From the NCBI GenBank assembly GCA_902595065.1, contig CACJOM010000003.1:62001-126000 (forward strand): DNA of 64,000 bases. Direction: 5' to 3'. The stretch is from an uncultured SAR86 cluster bacterium. GTDB taxonomy: Bacteria; Pseudomonadota; Gammaproteobacteria; Magnimaribacterales; D2472. The notes under the pieces were generated by a model. It did not search any database and was not told the origin of the DNA. It saw nothing but the letters and a program-made list of their open reading frames with translations. The translations under genes and the position numbers were made by a program. Shown piece by piece: positions 1 through 8,329 of this stretch; positions within the stretch are counted from its first letter, which is position 1, and each line of letters starts with the position of its first letter.

Positions 1-99
1 CTGACAGACAAAAACAAGTTGATTTGGCCAAGCTTAGGAAAGAAAAACATATTGGAGCAAGCTATCAATCAATTAAAAAATGATTCCAATTCTCTATAG
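1..99 (+). CDS. C-terminal fragment of an unidentified protein
   Basis: An open frame runs in from the left edge and stops at a TAG at 97-99, giving 32 residues that end in NQLKNDSNSL. It has no stop before that and overlaps the start of the next gene by 20 bases, as co-transcribed genes in this window often do. The piece is too short to recognise a family. It could be chance, but the tight overlap with a solid gene start supports a real upstream partner. Confidence 0.45.
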   Translation: MTDKNKLIWPSLGKKNILEQAINQLKNDSNSL

Positions 100-715
100 T
101 TTTAGAAGATGTCCATATGCTATGCGAGCACGTATGGCATTGATTTTGGCTTCAAAAGAATGCGAGCTGAGAGAAATACTTCTTAAAAATAAGCCTGATG
201 AAATGTTAGAAATTTCTTCTAAGGGCACCGTTCCTGTTATGCAGTTTGCTGATAAAGTTTTGGATGAAAGCTTAGATATAATTTCGTGGGCAATGGAATC
301 TCCAGTTTCTAATGTTTATATATACACCGGTACTGAGGAATTATTATCTGAAGAACTTATTAAGTTATTTGATTCAAAATTTAAATATCACCTTGATCGT
401 TACAAATATTCATCTCGTTATGGGACTGATCCAAAAAATCATCAGGATGAATGCAAAATTATTCTTAATGATTTAGAAGATAAGATCAATCCTAAGCCAT
501 GGATTTTTGGTAAAGAAGTTAGTCTTTTAGATATTTCAATTCTTCCCTTTATTCGACAATGTAAAATTGCTAATCCGGATTGGTTTTTTGCTCAAAGCTT
601 TATTAAAGTAATAGATCTTTTGAATTATTTTGAAAATAGTGATTTGTTCACACAAGCCATGCAAAAGTATGATCTATGGGATCCCAATAAAAATAATGGA
701 AAGATTTTCCCATAA
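80..715 (+). CDS. Glutathione S-transferase-like protein
   Basis: A 211-residue protein with a thioredoxin-fold N-terminus carrying CPYA at residues 11-14, which places a cysteine at the usual glutathione-activating position, followed near residue 50 by the TVPVM segment whose cis-proline binds glutathione in this superfamily. The C-terminal half is helical, as in soluble GSTs. Substrate is not predictable; roles in detoxification or glutathione-dependent reduction are typical. The start is ATG 80 with no Shine-Dalgarno, inside the end of the upstream frame. It converges on the glutamate dehydrogenase gene with only 4 bases between stops. Confidence 0.8.
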   Translation: MIPILYSFRRCPYAMRARMALILASKECELREILLKNKPDEMLEISSKGTVPVMQFADKVLDESLDIISWAMESPVSNVYIYTGTEELLSEELIKLFDSKFKYHLDRYKYSSRYGTDPKNHQDECKIILNDLEDKINPKPWIFGKEVSLLDISILPFIRQCKIANPDWFFAQSFIKVIDLLNYFENSDLFTQAMQKYDLWDPNKNNGKIFP

Positions 716-719
716 ATTT

Positions 720-2123
720 TTATAAACCAATTGAATCGTAACTAATTGCAATTCTGTCTAATGCTACTTTGTATGCAGCAGTCCGCAGATTAGGAATATC
801 ATTTTCAATCATGCTCTGTCTTACCTTTTGATAGGCTTCTCTCATCATGTCGTCAAGACCAGATCTGACTAAATCTATTTCATTAGCGCCTTCAATAAAC
901 TGTTCCTTAAATTTTTCTGGCATTTCTTTTCCAGTCATGGACTCTATCGCTGAAATGAGAGTATCAAATTGAAAAGCATTCCTTCTTTTTTCAAGCCTTC
1001 CAAAACGTATATGCCTTAAATTCCTTATCCACTCAAAATAGCTAACCGCAACCCCCCCAGCATTTGCCATAATGTCTGGAATAATAGTTATATTTTGATT
1101 ATTTAAAACATTGTCTGCTTCAAAAGTAATAGGCCCATTTGCTGCTTCAACAATTAGCTTGGCTTGAATTCTTGTAGCATTTGACTCATCAATGACATTT
1201 TCTTTTGCTGCTGGAATTAGAATGTCACATTCTTTGAACAAGCATTCTGATGAGTTGCTTTCAAATTTACCTTCTTTGCAGCCTTCAAAGCTTCCATGTT
1301 CAGAGTAATATTGTTTTATTTTTTCTATGCTTAAGCCTTTAGGATTAATAATTGCTCCATTGTGCTCCATGACGCAAATGATCTGACATTCGTCTTCTTC
1401 TTGGAGAAATTTTGCAGCATGATATCCAACATTTCCAAGCCCCTGAATAGAGACTTTCTTGCCTTTTAGACCGCTTTTAAAATTAGCGTTTAAGTAATCT
1501 TCTTTATGTCGAAAGAATTCTCTAATGATGTACTGAACACCACGACCAGTTGCTTCTGATCGACCCACAAGCCCACCTTTTTGAGTTGGTTTCCCAGTTA
1601 CACACGCCAATGCATTTATGTCTGTTGGATGAATGCGCCTGTACTCATCTGCTATCCAGGCCATTTCATTAGCTCCCGTTCCAACATCAGGCGCTGGAAC
1701 ATTTTGAGCTGGATGAATTAAATCTCGTTTAATAAGTTCTTGAGCAAATCTTCTGGTAACTTTTTCAATCTCAGCTTTTGACCAATCTTTTGGATTAATT
1801 TTCAATGCTCCTTTGGAGCCTCCGTATGGCACCTCTATGATTGCACATTTGTAAGTCATTAGAGCGGCAAGAGCCTCTACTTCTTCTTGAGACGCATTAA
1901 TGTCATATCTGATTCCACCTTTGGCTGGTTCGAAATGCTCTGAATGGACAGAGCGCCAACCAGTAAATGTATGTATTTTATCTCTCAATTTAACACCAAA
2001 ATTAATCGTGTAAGTTGAATTGGAGACTCTAATTCTGGTAGCTAAATCAGGTGAAATTTCTGTGTAGTCTAAAGCTTGATCAAATAGCTTATTGGTGCTG
2101 TTCAAAAAATCTTTGTTAACCAC
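720..2123 (-). CDS. gdhA: Glutamate dehydrogenase (Glu/Leu/Phe/Val dehydrogenase family)
   Basis: Oxidative deamination of glutamate to 2-oxoglutarate, or the reverse, with NAD(P). The 467-residue protein has the substrate-binding KGGIRYD (68-74), the catalytic lysine region PYGGSKGAL (about 99-106), PAPDVGT (143-149) and the dinucleotide-binding GLGNVG (228-233). Length fits hexameric bacterial enzymes. The start is GTG at 2123, preceded by AGGGG, and translation begins MVNKDF. A TATAAT on the minus strand at 2148-2153 lies just upstream. The amino acid could in principle be leucine or valine, but the general sequence favours glutamate. Confidence 0.9.
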   Translation of the reverse strand: MVNKDFLNSTNKLFDQALDYTEISPDLATRIRVSNSTYTINFGVKLRDKIHTFTGWRSVHSEHFEPAKGGIRYDINASQEEVEALAALMTYKCAIIEVPYGGSKGALKINPKDWSKAEIEKVTRRFAQELIKRDLIHPAQNVPAPDVGTGANEMAWIADEYRRIHPTDINALACVTGKPTQKGGLVGRSEATGRGVQYIIREFFRHKEDYLNANFKSGLKGKKVSIQGLGNVGYHAAKFLQEEDECQIICVMEHNGAIINPKGLSIEKIKQYYSEHGSFEGCKEGKFESNSSECLFKECDILIPAAKENVIDESNATRIQAKLIVEAANGPITFEADNVLNNQNITIIPDIMANAGGVAVSYFEWIRNLRHIRFGRLEKRRNAFQFDTLISAIESMTGKEMPEKFKEQFIEGANEIDLVRSGLDDMMREAYQKVRQSMIENDIPNLRTAAYKVALDRIAISYDSIGL

Positions 2124-2147
2124 AATATCCCCTACAAAAAAAATATT

Positions 2148-2172
2148 ATTATATGCTTTTTACATCTATAAT
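2148..2172. promoter_or_regulatory. Divergent -10 boxes for gdhA and tRNA-His
   Basis: Two perfect TATAAT hexamers face away from each other: minus strand 2148-2153 toward gdhA, plus strand 2167-2172 toward tRNA-His, whose mature 5' end is 13 bases on. Neither has a good TTGACA at 17 bases; the plus-strand -35 position reads TATTAT. Seen directly; promoter activity is inferred. Confidence 0.55.
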
Positions 2173-2184
2173 GTTTCGTTTCTT

Positions 2185-2262
2185 GGCGGGCGTAGCTCAG
2201 TTGGTTAGAGCGCTGGATTGTGGCTCCGGAGGCCGTGGGTTCGAACCCCATCGCTCGCCCCA
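2185..2262 (+). tRNA. tRNA-His (anticodon GTG)
   Basis: A full cloverleaf can be drawn. The acceptor 5' strand GCGGGCG (2186-2192) pairs with CGCTCGC (2252-2258) with one G-U. The anticodon loop TTGTGGC puts GTG at 2220-2222, and the T-loop is TTCGAAC. The base before the acceptor is G (2185) and the discriminator is C (2259), giving the extra G-1:C73 pair that marks histidine tRNAs. CCA is encoded at 2260-2262. The trigger factor start lies only 19 bases further on, with no terminator in between. Confidence 0.97.
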
Positions 2263-2281
2263 TTAAAATTAAAAAAATAAA

Positions 2282-3583
2282 ATGACGAGTAAAATAAAAA
2301 AACTAAAAGATCTAGAACGCAAGCTAACTGTATCAGTGCCTGTTGAAGAATACGAAAAAAAATATTCTGGCAAACTTGCGAAGATCAAATCAACCGCAAA
2401 ACTTGATGGTTTTAGAAAGGGAAATGTCCCCAACGATGTTCTTAAACAGCGTTATGGAGACTCTATTCACTATGAAGTTTTAAATGAGCTTATTCAGGAA
2501 AGCTATCCAAAAGAACTGCAAGAACAAGGCATAAAACCTGCTTCTTCGCCTGCAATCAGCATTGAAAGTGAAGACTCTGCAAAGCCTATTTCATATTCAG
2601 CAGTTTTTGAAATTTTCCCAGAAGTAAAGCCAAAAATATCTCGGTGGAAAAGTTTTGAAAAGTCTGAAATAAGCATGGATGACGCAGATGTTGATCTTGC
2701 AATTAATGATATTTTAGAAAGATATTGCGAATGGAAGAGTGTTGAAAGGGAAGCACAAGATAAAGATCAAGTTGTCATTGATTTTGAGGGAAAAATTGAT
2801 GGCGAGGGTTTTGAGGGAAATGAATCTAAAGACTTTAAGCTAATTTTAGGTTCAAAATCTATGATTCCAGGTTTTGAAGAGAACTTAGTTGGAAAAAAAT
2901 CTGGAGACAGTTTTTCATTTAATACAAACTTCCCTGAAGACTATTTTAAGCAAGATCTTGCTGGGAAGAATACTGAATTCTTTATTACTCTCCATGAAGT
3001 GCAAGAGATGAATAAAGCAAAAATTGACAAGGAGCTTTTTGAAAAATTAGCAATGGAAGATGTATCGGATGAAAGTAGCTTTCGTGCTGAGATTTCAAAA
3101 CGCATGGAAGGAGAGATCAAACAGCAAGAAAAATCTCTTACCAAAGAGTCTATGTATGAAACACTTCTGCAAAGCAATGATTTTAAGGTTCCAAATGCAA
3201 CTGTTGCTGAGCAGGCTGAATTAATGCGAAAGGATTCATTAATGCGCATGGGTCAAACTCCTGAAAATGCCCCTGAAGATCTTTTTCCAATAGATGAGTT
3301 TAAAGAAAATGCTGAGAAAAGAGTGAGATTGGATCTTTTATTTTCAGCTCTGTTGGAAAAATATGAGCTTGAAGTAGGGGAAGATGATTTAAATACATTT
3401 ATTGATGAGGAGGCTGAAAAATACAAAGATGCTGAGCAATTTAGATCTTGGATTCAAAGTCAACCTCAGCAGCTTGATCAGTATAGAATGGTAATTTTAG
3501 AGAACATGCTTATTGAAAAATTAGATTCTGCCCTTAAATCTAAAACAAAGGTGATAAAATTCTCAGAACTCGCAAATAAATAA
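2282..3583 (+). CDS. tig: Trigger factor, ribosome-associated chaperone
   Basis: Trigger factor binds at the ribosome exit tunnel and shelters nascent chains. The 433-residue protein has the ribosome-binding signature GFRKGNVP at 43-50, an FKBP-type peptidyl-prolyl isomerase domain around residues 150-240, and a long helical SurA-like C-terminal cradle, matching the family in length and order. The start is ATG 2282, without a Shine-Dalgarno, in an A-rich spacer right after tRNA-His. It heads the conserved tig-clpP-clpX-lon-hupB-ppiD order; clpP follows after 3 bases. Confidence 0.97.
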   Translation: MTSKIKKLKDLERKLTVSVPVEEYEKKYSGKLAKIKSTAKLDGFRKGNVPNDVLKQRYGDSIHYEVLNELIQESYPKELQEQGIKPASSPAISIESEDSAKPISYSAVFEIFPEVKPKISRWKSFEKSEISMDDADVDLAINDILERYCEWKSVEREAQDKDQVVIDFEGKIDGEGFEGNESKDFKLILGSKSMIPGFEENLVGKKSGDSFSFNTNFPEDYFKQDLAGKNTEFFITLHEVQEMNKAKIDKELFEKLAMEDVSDESSFRAEISKRMEGEIKQQEKSLTKESMYETLLQSNDFKVPNATVAEQAELMRKDSLMRMGQTPENAPEDLFPIDEFKENAEKRVRLDLLFSALLEKYELEVGEDDLNTFIDEEAEKYKDAEQFRSWIQSQPQQLDQYRMVILENMLIEKLDSALKSKTKVIKFSELANK

Positions 3584-3586
3584 ATT

Positions 3587-4201
3587 ATGGAAAAAATAAA
3601 TTCTGGTTTGGTACCAATGGTTGTAGAGCAGACTCCAAGAGGAGAGCGCGCTTTTGATATTTATTCGCGATTATTAAAAGAAAGGATTATTTTTCTATCA
3701 GGCCCTATTGATGATTACATTTCCAATTTGGTAGTTGCCCAGCTTCTATTTCTAGAATCAGAAAATCCTGAGAAGGATATCAGTATTTACATAAACTCTC
3801 CTGGGGGTGTTATCTCTTCAGGACTTGCTATATACGATACCATGCAGTTCATTGCTCCCCAGGTTTCAACTTTGTGTATTGGTCAGGCTGCGAGTATGGG
3901 GTCCCTATTATTGGCTGGTGGTGAAAAAGGCAAAAGATTTGCACTAACAAATTCCCGTATCATGATTCATCAACCCTTAGGTGGATTCCAAGGCCAGGCA
4001 TCAGATTTCGAAATACATGCAAAAGAAATGTTGCTCGTAAAGCAAAAAGTTAATGAAATTTTATCAAAACATACTGGAAAAACTCTTAAAAAAGTTGAAC
4101 AAGATACTGATAGAGATAATTTTCTTAATGCTAAGGAAGCTAAGACCTATGGCATAATCGATGAAATACTTGAAAGCAGACCAGCCACTAATGGAAAATA
4201 A
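3587..4201 (+). CDS. clpP: ATP-dependent Clp protease proteolytic subunit
   Basis: ClpP forms the tetradecameric serine protease chamber fed by ClpX. The 204 residues contain the nucleophile in QAASMGS (Ser103), the histidine in IMIHQPLGG (His128) and an acidic residue in TDRDNF (about Asp177), plus the SPGGVISSG oxyanion segment near residues 71-79. The N-terminus includes a short propeptide region before VVEQTPRGE, as usual. It lies 3 bases after tig and overlaps the clpX start, so the three are surely co-transcribed. No Shine-Dalgarno is visible before ATG 3587. Confidence 0.97.
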   Translation: MEKINSGLVPMVVEQTPRGERAFDIYSRLLKERIIFLSGPIDDYISNLVVAQLLFLESENPEKDISIYINSPGGVISSGLAIYDTMQFIAPQVSTLCIGQAASMGSLLLAGGEKGKRFALTNSRIMIHQPLGGFQGQASDFEIHAKEMLLVKQKVNEILSKHTGKTLKKVEQDTDRDNFLNAKEAKTYGIIDEILESRPATNGK

Positions 4202-5438
4202 AGAAGGAAATAAATTATCTTGCACTTTCTGTGGTAAAGGCCAAGAGGAAGTTCGTAAGCTCATAGCTGGTCCAAGTGTTTACATATGTGATGAATGTGT
4301 TGATCTTTGTAATGACATAATTGAAGAAGAAGTAAAAGCCGAGGATGAAGAGGTTCTTGATGTTTTGCCATCTCCCTTGGAGATTTTTAAACAACTTGAT
4401 GATTATGTGATTGGTCAAGAAAAAGCAAAAAAGACTTTGTCTGTTGCAGTTTACAACCACTATAAACGATTAAGGTCTAATGCTAAGAAAGATGAAATAG
4501 AGCTTCAAAAAAGTAATGTTTTATTGCTTGGACCAACTGGAAGTGGAAAGACGTTATTAGCTCAAACTTTAGCAAGAGTCTTGAACGTTCCATTTACCAT
4601 TGCTGATGCTACGACCCTGACCGAAGCCGGATATGTTGGTGAGGATGTTGAAAATATTATTCAAAAGCTTTTACAAAAATGTGATTATGATCCTGACAAA
4701 GCTGCTCTTGGTATTGTGTATATCGATGAGATTGATAAGATTGCTCGTAAATCTGATAACCCCTCTATTACTAGAGATGTTTCAGGCGAGGGTGTGCAGC
4801 AGGCATTGCTTAAGCTGATTGAAGGAACAGTTGCTTCAATCCCTCCTCAGGGTGGAAGAAAGCATCCCCAACAAGAATTTATCCAGATTGATACTTCAAA
4901 CATTTTATTTATTTGTGGCGGAGCTTTTTCTGGAATTGATGAAGTGATTAAGCATCGAACAGATAAATCAGGCATTGGTTTCGGTGCCGATGTAAAAGAT
5001 ACTCAGGCATCAGTTGCCTCGATTGTGGAAACTTTAGAGCCCGAGGATTTAGTAAAATTTGGTTTGATACCAGAATTTGTAGGCAGATTGCCAGTTATCT
5101 CTACATTGCATGAACTCGATGAAGAGGCTTTGGTGAGAATTCTTCAAGAGCCTAAGAATGCCTTAGTTAATCAATATAAATATCTTTTTAATATTGATGA
5201 TGTTGAATTGGACTTTAGAACTGAAGCTTTGCTTGAGATTGCCAAAAAAGCCTTGCAACGTAAAACTGGAGCTAGAGGTTTGCGGTCTATCATGGAGGAG
5301 TTGCTCATGGACACAATGTTTGAATTGCCAAATGTTGACTTAGAAAAGGTGATCGTAGATGAAAACTCTGTTTTGCATTCATCTGATCCGATTAAGGTTT
5401 ATAAATCTTCCAAGAAAAAATCTTCATCCGCTGGTTGA
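4191..5438 (+). CDS. clpX: Clp protease ATP-binding subunit, unfoldase
   Basis: AAA+ unfoldase that recognises tagged substrates and threads them into ClpP. From ATG 4191 the protein has 415 residues: a zinc domain with CxxC pairs at 11/14 and 33/36, Walker A GPTGSGKT (114-121), the pore loop GYVG (147-150), Walker B IVYIDE (about 175-180) and the C-terminal sensor region. I chose 4191 over the in-frame ATG at 4161 because the encoded start closely precedes the zinc finger, as in other ClpX, and gives an 11-base rather than a 41-base overlap with clpP. Confidence 0.96.
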   Translation: MENKEGNKLSCTFCGKGQEEVRKLIAGPSVYICDECVDLCNDIIEEEVKAEDEEVLDVLPSPLEIFKQLDDYVIGQEKAKKTLSVAVYNHYKRLRSNAKKDEIELQKSNVLLLGPTGSGKTLLAQTLARVLNVPFTIADATTLTEAGYVGEDVENIIQKLLQKCDYDPDKAALGIVYIDEIDKIARKSDNPSITRDVSGEGVQQALLKLIEGTVASIPPQGGRKHPQQEFIQIDTSNILFICGGAFSGIDEVIKHRTDKSGIGFGADVKDTQASVASIVETLEPEDLVKFGLIPEFVGRLPVISTLHELDEEALVRILQEPKNALVNQYKYLFNIDDVELDFRTEALLEIAKKALQRKTGARGLRSIMEELLMDTMFELPNVDLEKVIVDENSVLHSSDPIKVYKSSKKKSSSAG

Positions 5439-5468
5439 ATTTAATAAATTCTCCCTCATTATATTTGT

Positions 5469-7880
5469 ATGGCCACTATTAAATATGATCTTCCTCTTAT
5501 TCCATTAAGAGATGTTGTTGTCTTTCCAGGAGTTGTTTCAACATTGTTCGTGGGAAGAAACAAATCTATAAATGCTTTGAATGCTGCTATGGCCGGTGAG
5601 AAGAAAATTATTTTATCAGCTCAAAAGGATGGCTCTATAGATGCGCCTTTGTTTGACGATCTGTATAAAGTTGCAACCATAGCCAATATTTTGCAGCTAA
5701 TAAAGCTGCCTGATGGAACTGTCAAAGTATTAGTTGAAGGCTCACATAGAGCCCAGATGGAATCTTTAGAATCTGACGAAAAATACTCTAAGGTGAGAGT
5801 TAGCTTGATCGCAGAATCAAAGATTGATTCAAAAGATGCAGTTAACCTTGCTAGATTTATCAAAGCTAAGTTTCATGATTTCATCAAAATTACCAAAAAA
5901 ATAGCTCCAGAAGTTCTTGCATCAATTGATGCCTTAGATGATTTATCAAGAATTATTGACTCTATCGCTGGTCATTTACCTATGGAAATCAATCAAAAAC
6001 AAGAAATTTTAGAAACCGCTGATTTTCAATTAAGAGCTGAGATTCTTATTGCATACATTGAATCACAATTAGATGTAATGGATGTCGATAAGAGGATCCG
6101 AAATAGAGTTAAGGGTCAAATGGAAAAATCTCAACGAGAATATTATTTAAATGAACAAATTAAAGCAGCTCAAAAAGAGCTTGGAGATATAAGCGAAGAA
6201 GGAGACGAGTTCTCCCAATTAGAGGAGAGTATTTCTAAAGCAGGAATGTCTAAGGAGGCTCTTAAAAAAGCCAACAACGAATTCACAAAGTTTAAGCAGA
6301 TGTCTCCTATGTCAGCAGAAGCCTCTGTGGTTCGTTCTTACCTAGATTGGCTGACTGGAATTCCTTGGAAAAAAAGAAGTAAAGTTAAGTCACATCTTGG
6401 CTCTGCAACTGAGATTCTTAACGAGGACCATTTTGGTTTGGACGAGGTTAAAGAGAGAATACTGGAATATCTTGCTGTTCAGCAAAGAGTTAAAAAACTT
6501 AAGGCTCCTGTTCTTTGCCTCGTTGGCCCACCAGGAGTTGGCAAGACTTCACTCGGTAAATCTATTGCTAGAGCAACCAATAGAAAGTTTGCCCGAATGT
6601 CCCTTGGTGGAGTTAGAGATGAGGCTGAGATACGTGGCCATAGAAGAACCTACATTGGCTCAATGCCTGGAAAAATTATACAAAAACTTTCCAAAGTAGA
6701 GGTTAAGAATCCATTATTTTTGTTAGATGAAATTGATAAAATGGGCATGGACCACAGAGGTGATCCAGCTTCTGCTTTATTAGAAGTCTTAGACCCAGAG
6801 CAAAACAATACTTTTTCTGATCATTATCTTGAAGTTGATTTTGACCTCTCCGAAGTTATGTTTGTTTGCACAGCAAACAGCCTAAATATTCCTGGACCAT
6901 TACTTGATCGCATGGAAATAATTAGGTTGCCTGGTTACATTGAAGACGAAAAGTTAAATATTGCTAAGCAGTACCTAATACCCAAGCAGCTTGAAAGAAA
7001 TGGTCTAGACGAAAAAGAGGTTAAATTAAGCGATAAATCAATTTTGGATATAGTCCGATACTATACTCGTGAGGCAGGAGTGAGAGGTCTGGAAAGACAG
7101 ATTGCTAAAATATTTAGAAAGTCAGTCAAAGAAAGAGTTTTGTCTGATCCCAAAAAAACAAAAAGTTCGATCAACATAACCCCCAAAAATCTTGAGAAAT
7201 ATTGTGGGGTTCCTAAATTTAAATTCGGTCAAGCTGATATTGAGGATATTGTTGGCAAAGTCTCTGGTCTAGCTTGGACTGAGGTTGGTGGTGAGCTTTT
7301 AACCATAGAATCATCATATGTTCCTGGTAAAGGCCAAGTCATCAAAACAGGTTCTCTCGGCGATGTAATGCAGGAATCAATTCAGGCGGCATTGACTGTT
7401 GTAAGATCTAGATCAGAAAAATTAGGCATACCAAGTAATTTTTATGAAAAGTATGATGTGCATATTCATGTCCCGGATGGAGCTACTCCTAAAGACGGTC
7501 CGAGCGCTGGTGTTGGGATGTGCACAGCTTTAATTTCTGTATTTACAGGCATACCTGTTCGCTCTGATACTGCTATGACAGGTGAGATTACATTACATGG
7601 ACAAGTTACTAAAATAGGCGGTCTAAAAGAAAAGCTTTTAGCTGCAAAACGCGGTGGCATAAAAAGGGTGATTATCCCAGAAGATAATGCTCCTGATTTA
7701 AGAGAAATCCCAACTCAGATAACTCATGCTTTAGAAATTCTTCCAGTAAGATGGGTTGATGAAGCCATTAATCACGCTTTGACTTCTGAACCCAAACCTG
7801 CAAAAAAAAGAAGAAACCCCAAGAGTCCTAGCAAACCAAAATCATCCAGCTCTAGGGTAAGTTCTAGAAAACCCCATTAG
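5469..7880 (+). CDS. lon: ATP-dependent protease La
   Basis: Lon degrades misfolded and regulatory proteins using an AAA+ motor fused to a serine-lysine protease. The 803 residues show the N-terminal substrate domain (about 8-200), Walker A GPPGVGKT (353-360), and the catalytic dyad Ser679 in DGPSAG and Lys722 in LKEKLL, the same numbers as the E. coli enzyme. The last ~31 residues are a lysine/serine/proline-rich basic tail beyond the usual end. The gene lies 30 bases after clpX; ATG 5469 has no Shine-Dalgarno but a TATATT directly upstream. Confidence 0.97.
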   Translation: MATIKYDLPLIPLRDVVVFPGVVSTLFVGRNKSINALNAAMAGEKKIILSAQKDGSIDAPLFDDLYKVATIANILQLIKLPDGTVKVLVEGSHRAQMESLESDEKYSKVRVSLIAESKIDSKDAVNLARFIKAKFHDFIKITKKIAPEVLASIDALDDLSRIIDSIAGHLPMEINQKQEILETADFQLRAEILIAYIESQLDVMDVDKRIRNRVKGQMEKSQREYYLNEQIKAAQKELGDISEEGDEFSQLEESISKAGMSKEALKKANNEFTKFKQMSPMSAEASVVRSYLDWLTGIPWKKRSKVKSHLGSATEILNEDHFGLDEVKERILEYLAVQQRVKKLKAPVLCLVGPPGVGKTSLGKSIARATNRKFARMSLGGVRDEAEIRGHRRTYIGSMPGKIIQKLSKVEVKNPLFLLDEIDKMGMDHRGDPASALLEVLDPEQNNTFSDHYLEVDFDLSEVMFVCTANSLNIPGPLLDRMEIIRLPGYIEDEKLNIAKQYLIPKQLERNGLDEKEVKLSDKSILDIVRYYTREAGVRGLERQIAKIFRKSVKERVLSDPKKTKSSINITPKNLEKYCGVPKFKFGQADIEDIVGKVSGLAWTEVGGELLTIESSYVPGKGQVIKTGSLGDVMQESIQAALTVVRSRSEKLGIPSNFYEKYDVHIHVPDGATPKDGPSAGVGMCTALISVFTGIPVRSDTAMTGEITLHGQVTKIGGLKEKLLAAKRGGIKRVIIPEDNAPDLREIPTQITHALEILPVRWVDEAINHALTSEPKPAKKRRNPKSPSKPKSSSSRVSSRKPH

Positions 7881-7895
7881 AGTAGGTTTTAAGGC

Positions 7896-7924
7896 TTGAC
7901 ATTTTCTCTGTGATAGCTTTTCAT
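7896..7924 (+). promoter_or_regulatory. Probable promoter of hupB
   Basis: A perfect TTGACA lies at 7896-7901, followed 17 bases later by a weak TTTCAT at 7919-7924. It sits in the lon-hupB gap, ahead of a strong AGAGGAGA ribosome binding site just before ATG 7961. A separate promoter suits HU, an abundant protein at the end of the lon transcript. The -10 is poor, so the exact start is uncertain. Confidence 0.5.
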
Positions 7925-7960
7925 AGGCTTAGGTACATTAATTAACCAGAGGAGAATTCA

Positions 7961-8239
7961 ATGAATAAATCAGACTTAGTAGATGCAGTTGCTTCATCAG
8001 CAGATGTTACCAAAGCTTCAGCTGGAAGAGCTGTTGATGCGGTTTTAGATTCAATCGGTGATGCGTTAGGTAAAGGCGATACAGTTTCGCTTGTAGGTTT
8101 TGGAACTTTTTCTGTTAGACACAGAGCTGCTAGAGAAGGTAGAAACCCACAAACAGGTGCAGCTATGCATATAGCAGCATCAAAAGTTCCTGGCTTTAAA
8201 GCAGGAAAAGGCCTTAAAGATAAAGTTAAAAATTCTTAA
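7961..8239 (+). CDS. hupB: DNA-binding protein HU-beta
   Basis: A 92-residue nucleoid protein that bends DNA non-specifically as a dimer. It begins [11 protein letters not shown], has the conserved [21 protein letters not shown] beta-arm region shortened here to its key residues (Gly-Phe-Gly-Thr-Phe at about 47-51, Arg-Asn-Pro at about 62-64) and ends in the basic [10 protein letters not shown] helix. It follows lon, the standard gammaproteobacterial position, has its own TTGACA and one of the strongest ribosome binding sites in the window, and is closed by a hairpin terminator. Confidence 0.97.
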   Translation: MNKSDLVDAVASSADVTKASAGRAVDAVLDSIGDALGKGDTVSLVGFGTFSVRHRAAREGRNPQTGAAMHIAASKVPGFKAGKGLKDKVKNS

Positions 8240-8264
8240 TTAACTTTTTTTAATAAGTCTTTTT

Positions 8265-8293
8265 AAAAAGGGTGCATATGCATCCTTTTTTTA
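8265..8293 (+). terminator. Rho-independent terminator after hupB
   Basis: An inverted repeat with stem AAAGGGTGC and GCATCCTTT (one G-U) around an ATAT loop is followed by a run of T. It lies 26 bases after the hupB stop and separates it from ppiD. Confidence 0.85.
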
Positions 8294-8329
8294 TGTATCA
8301 TTGTTAATTTTTTTAAGGATGAATTTTAA

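Noticed and set aside
2941..3249. A 102-codon frame antisense to trigger factor
   Set aside because: Fully inside a well-recognised gene with no ribosome binding site or recognisable motif.
4161..4190. Upstream ATG that would lengthen ClpX by 10 residues
   Set aside because: The extension has no counterpart in ClpX and deepens the clpP overlap; ATG 4191 fits the zinc-finger start.
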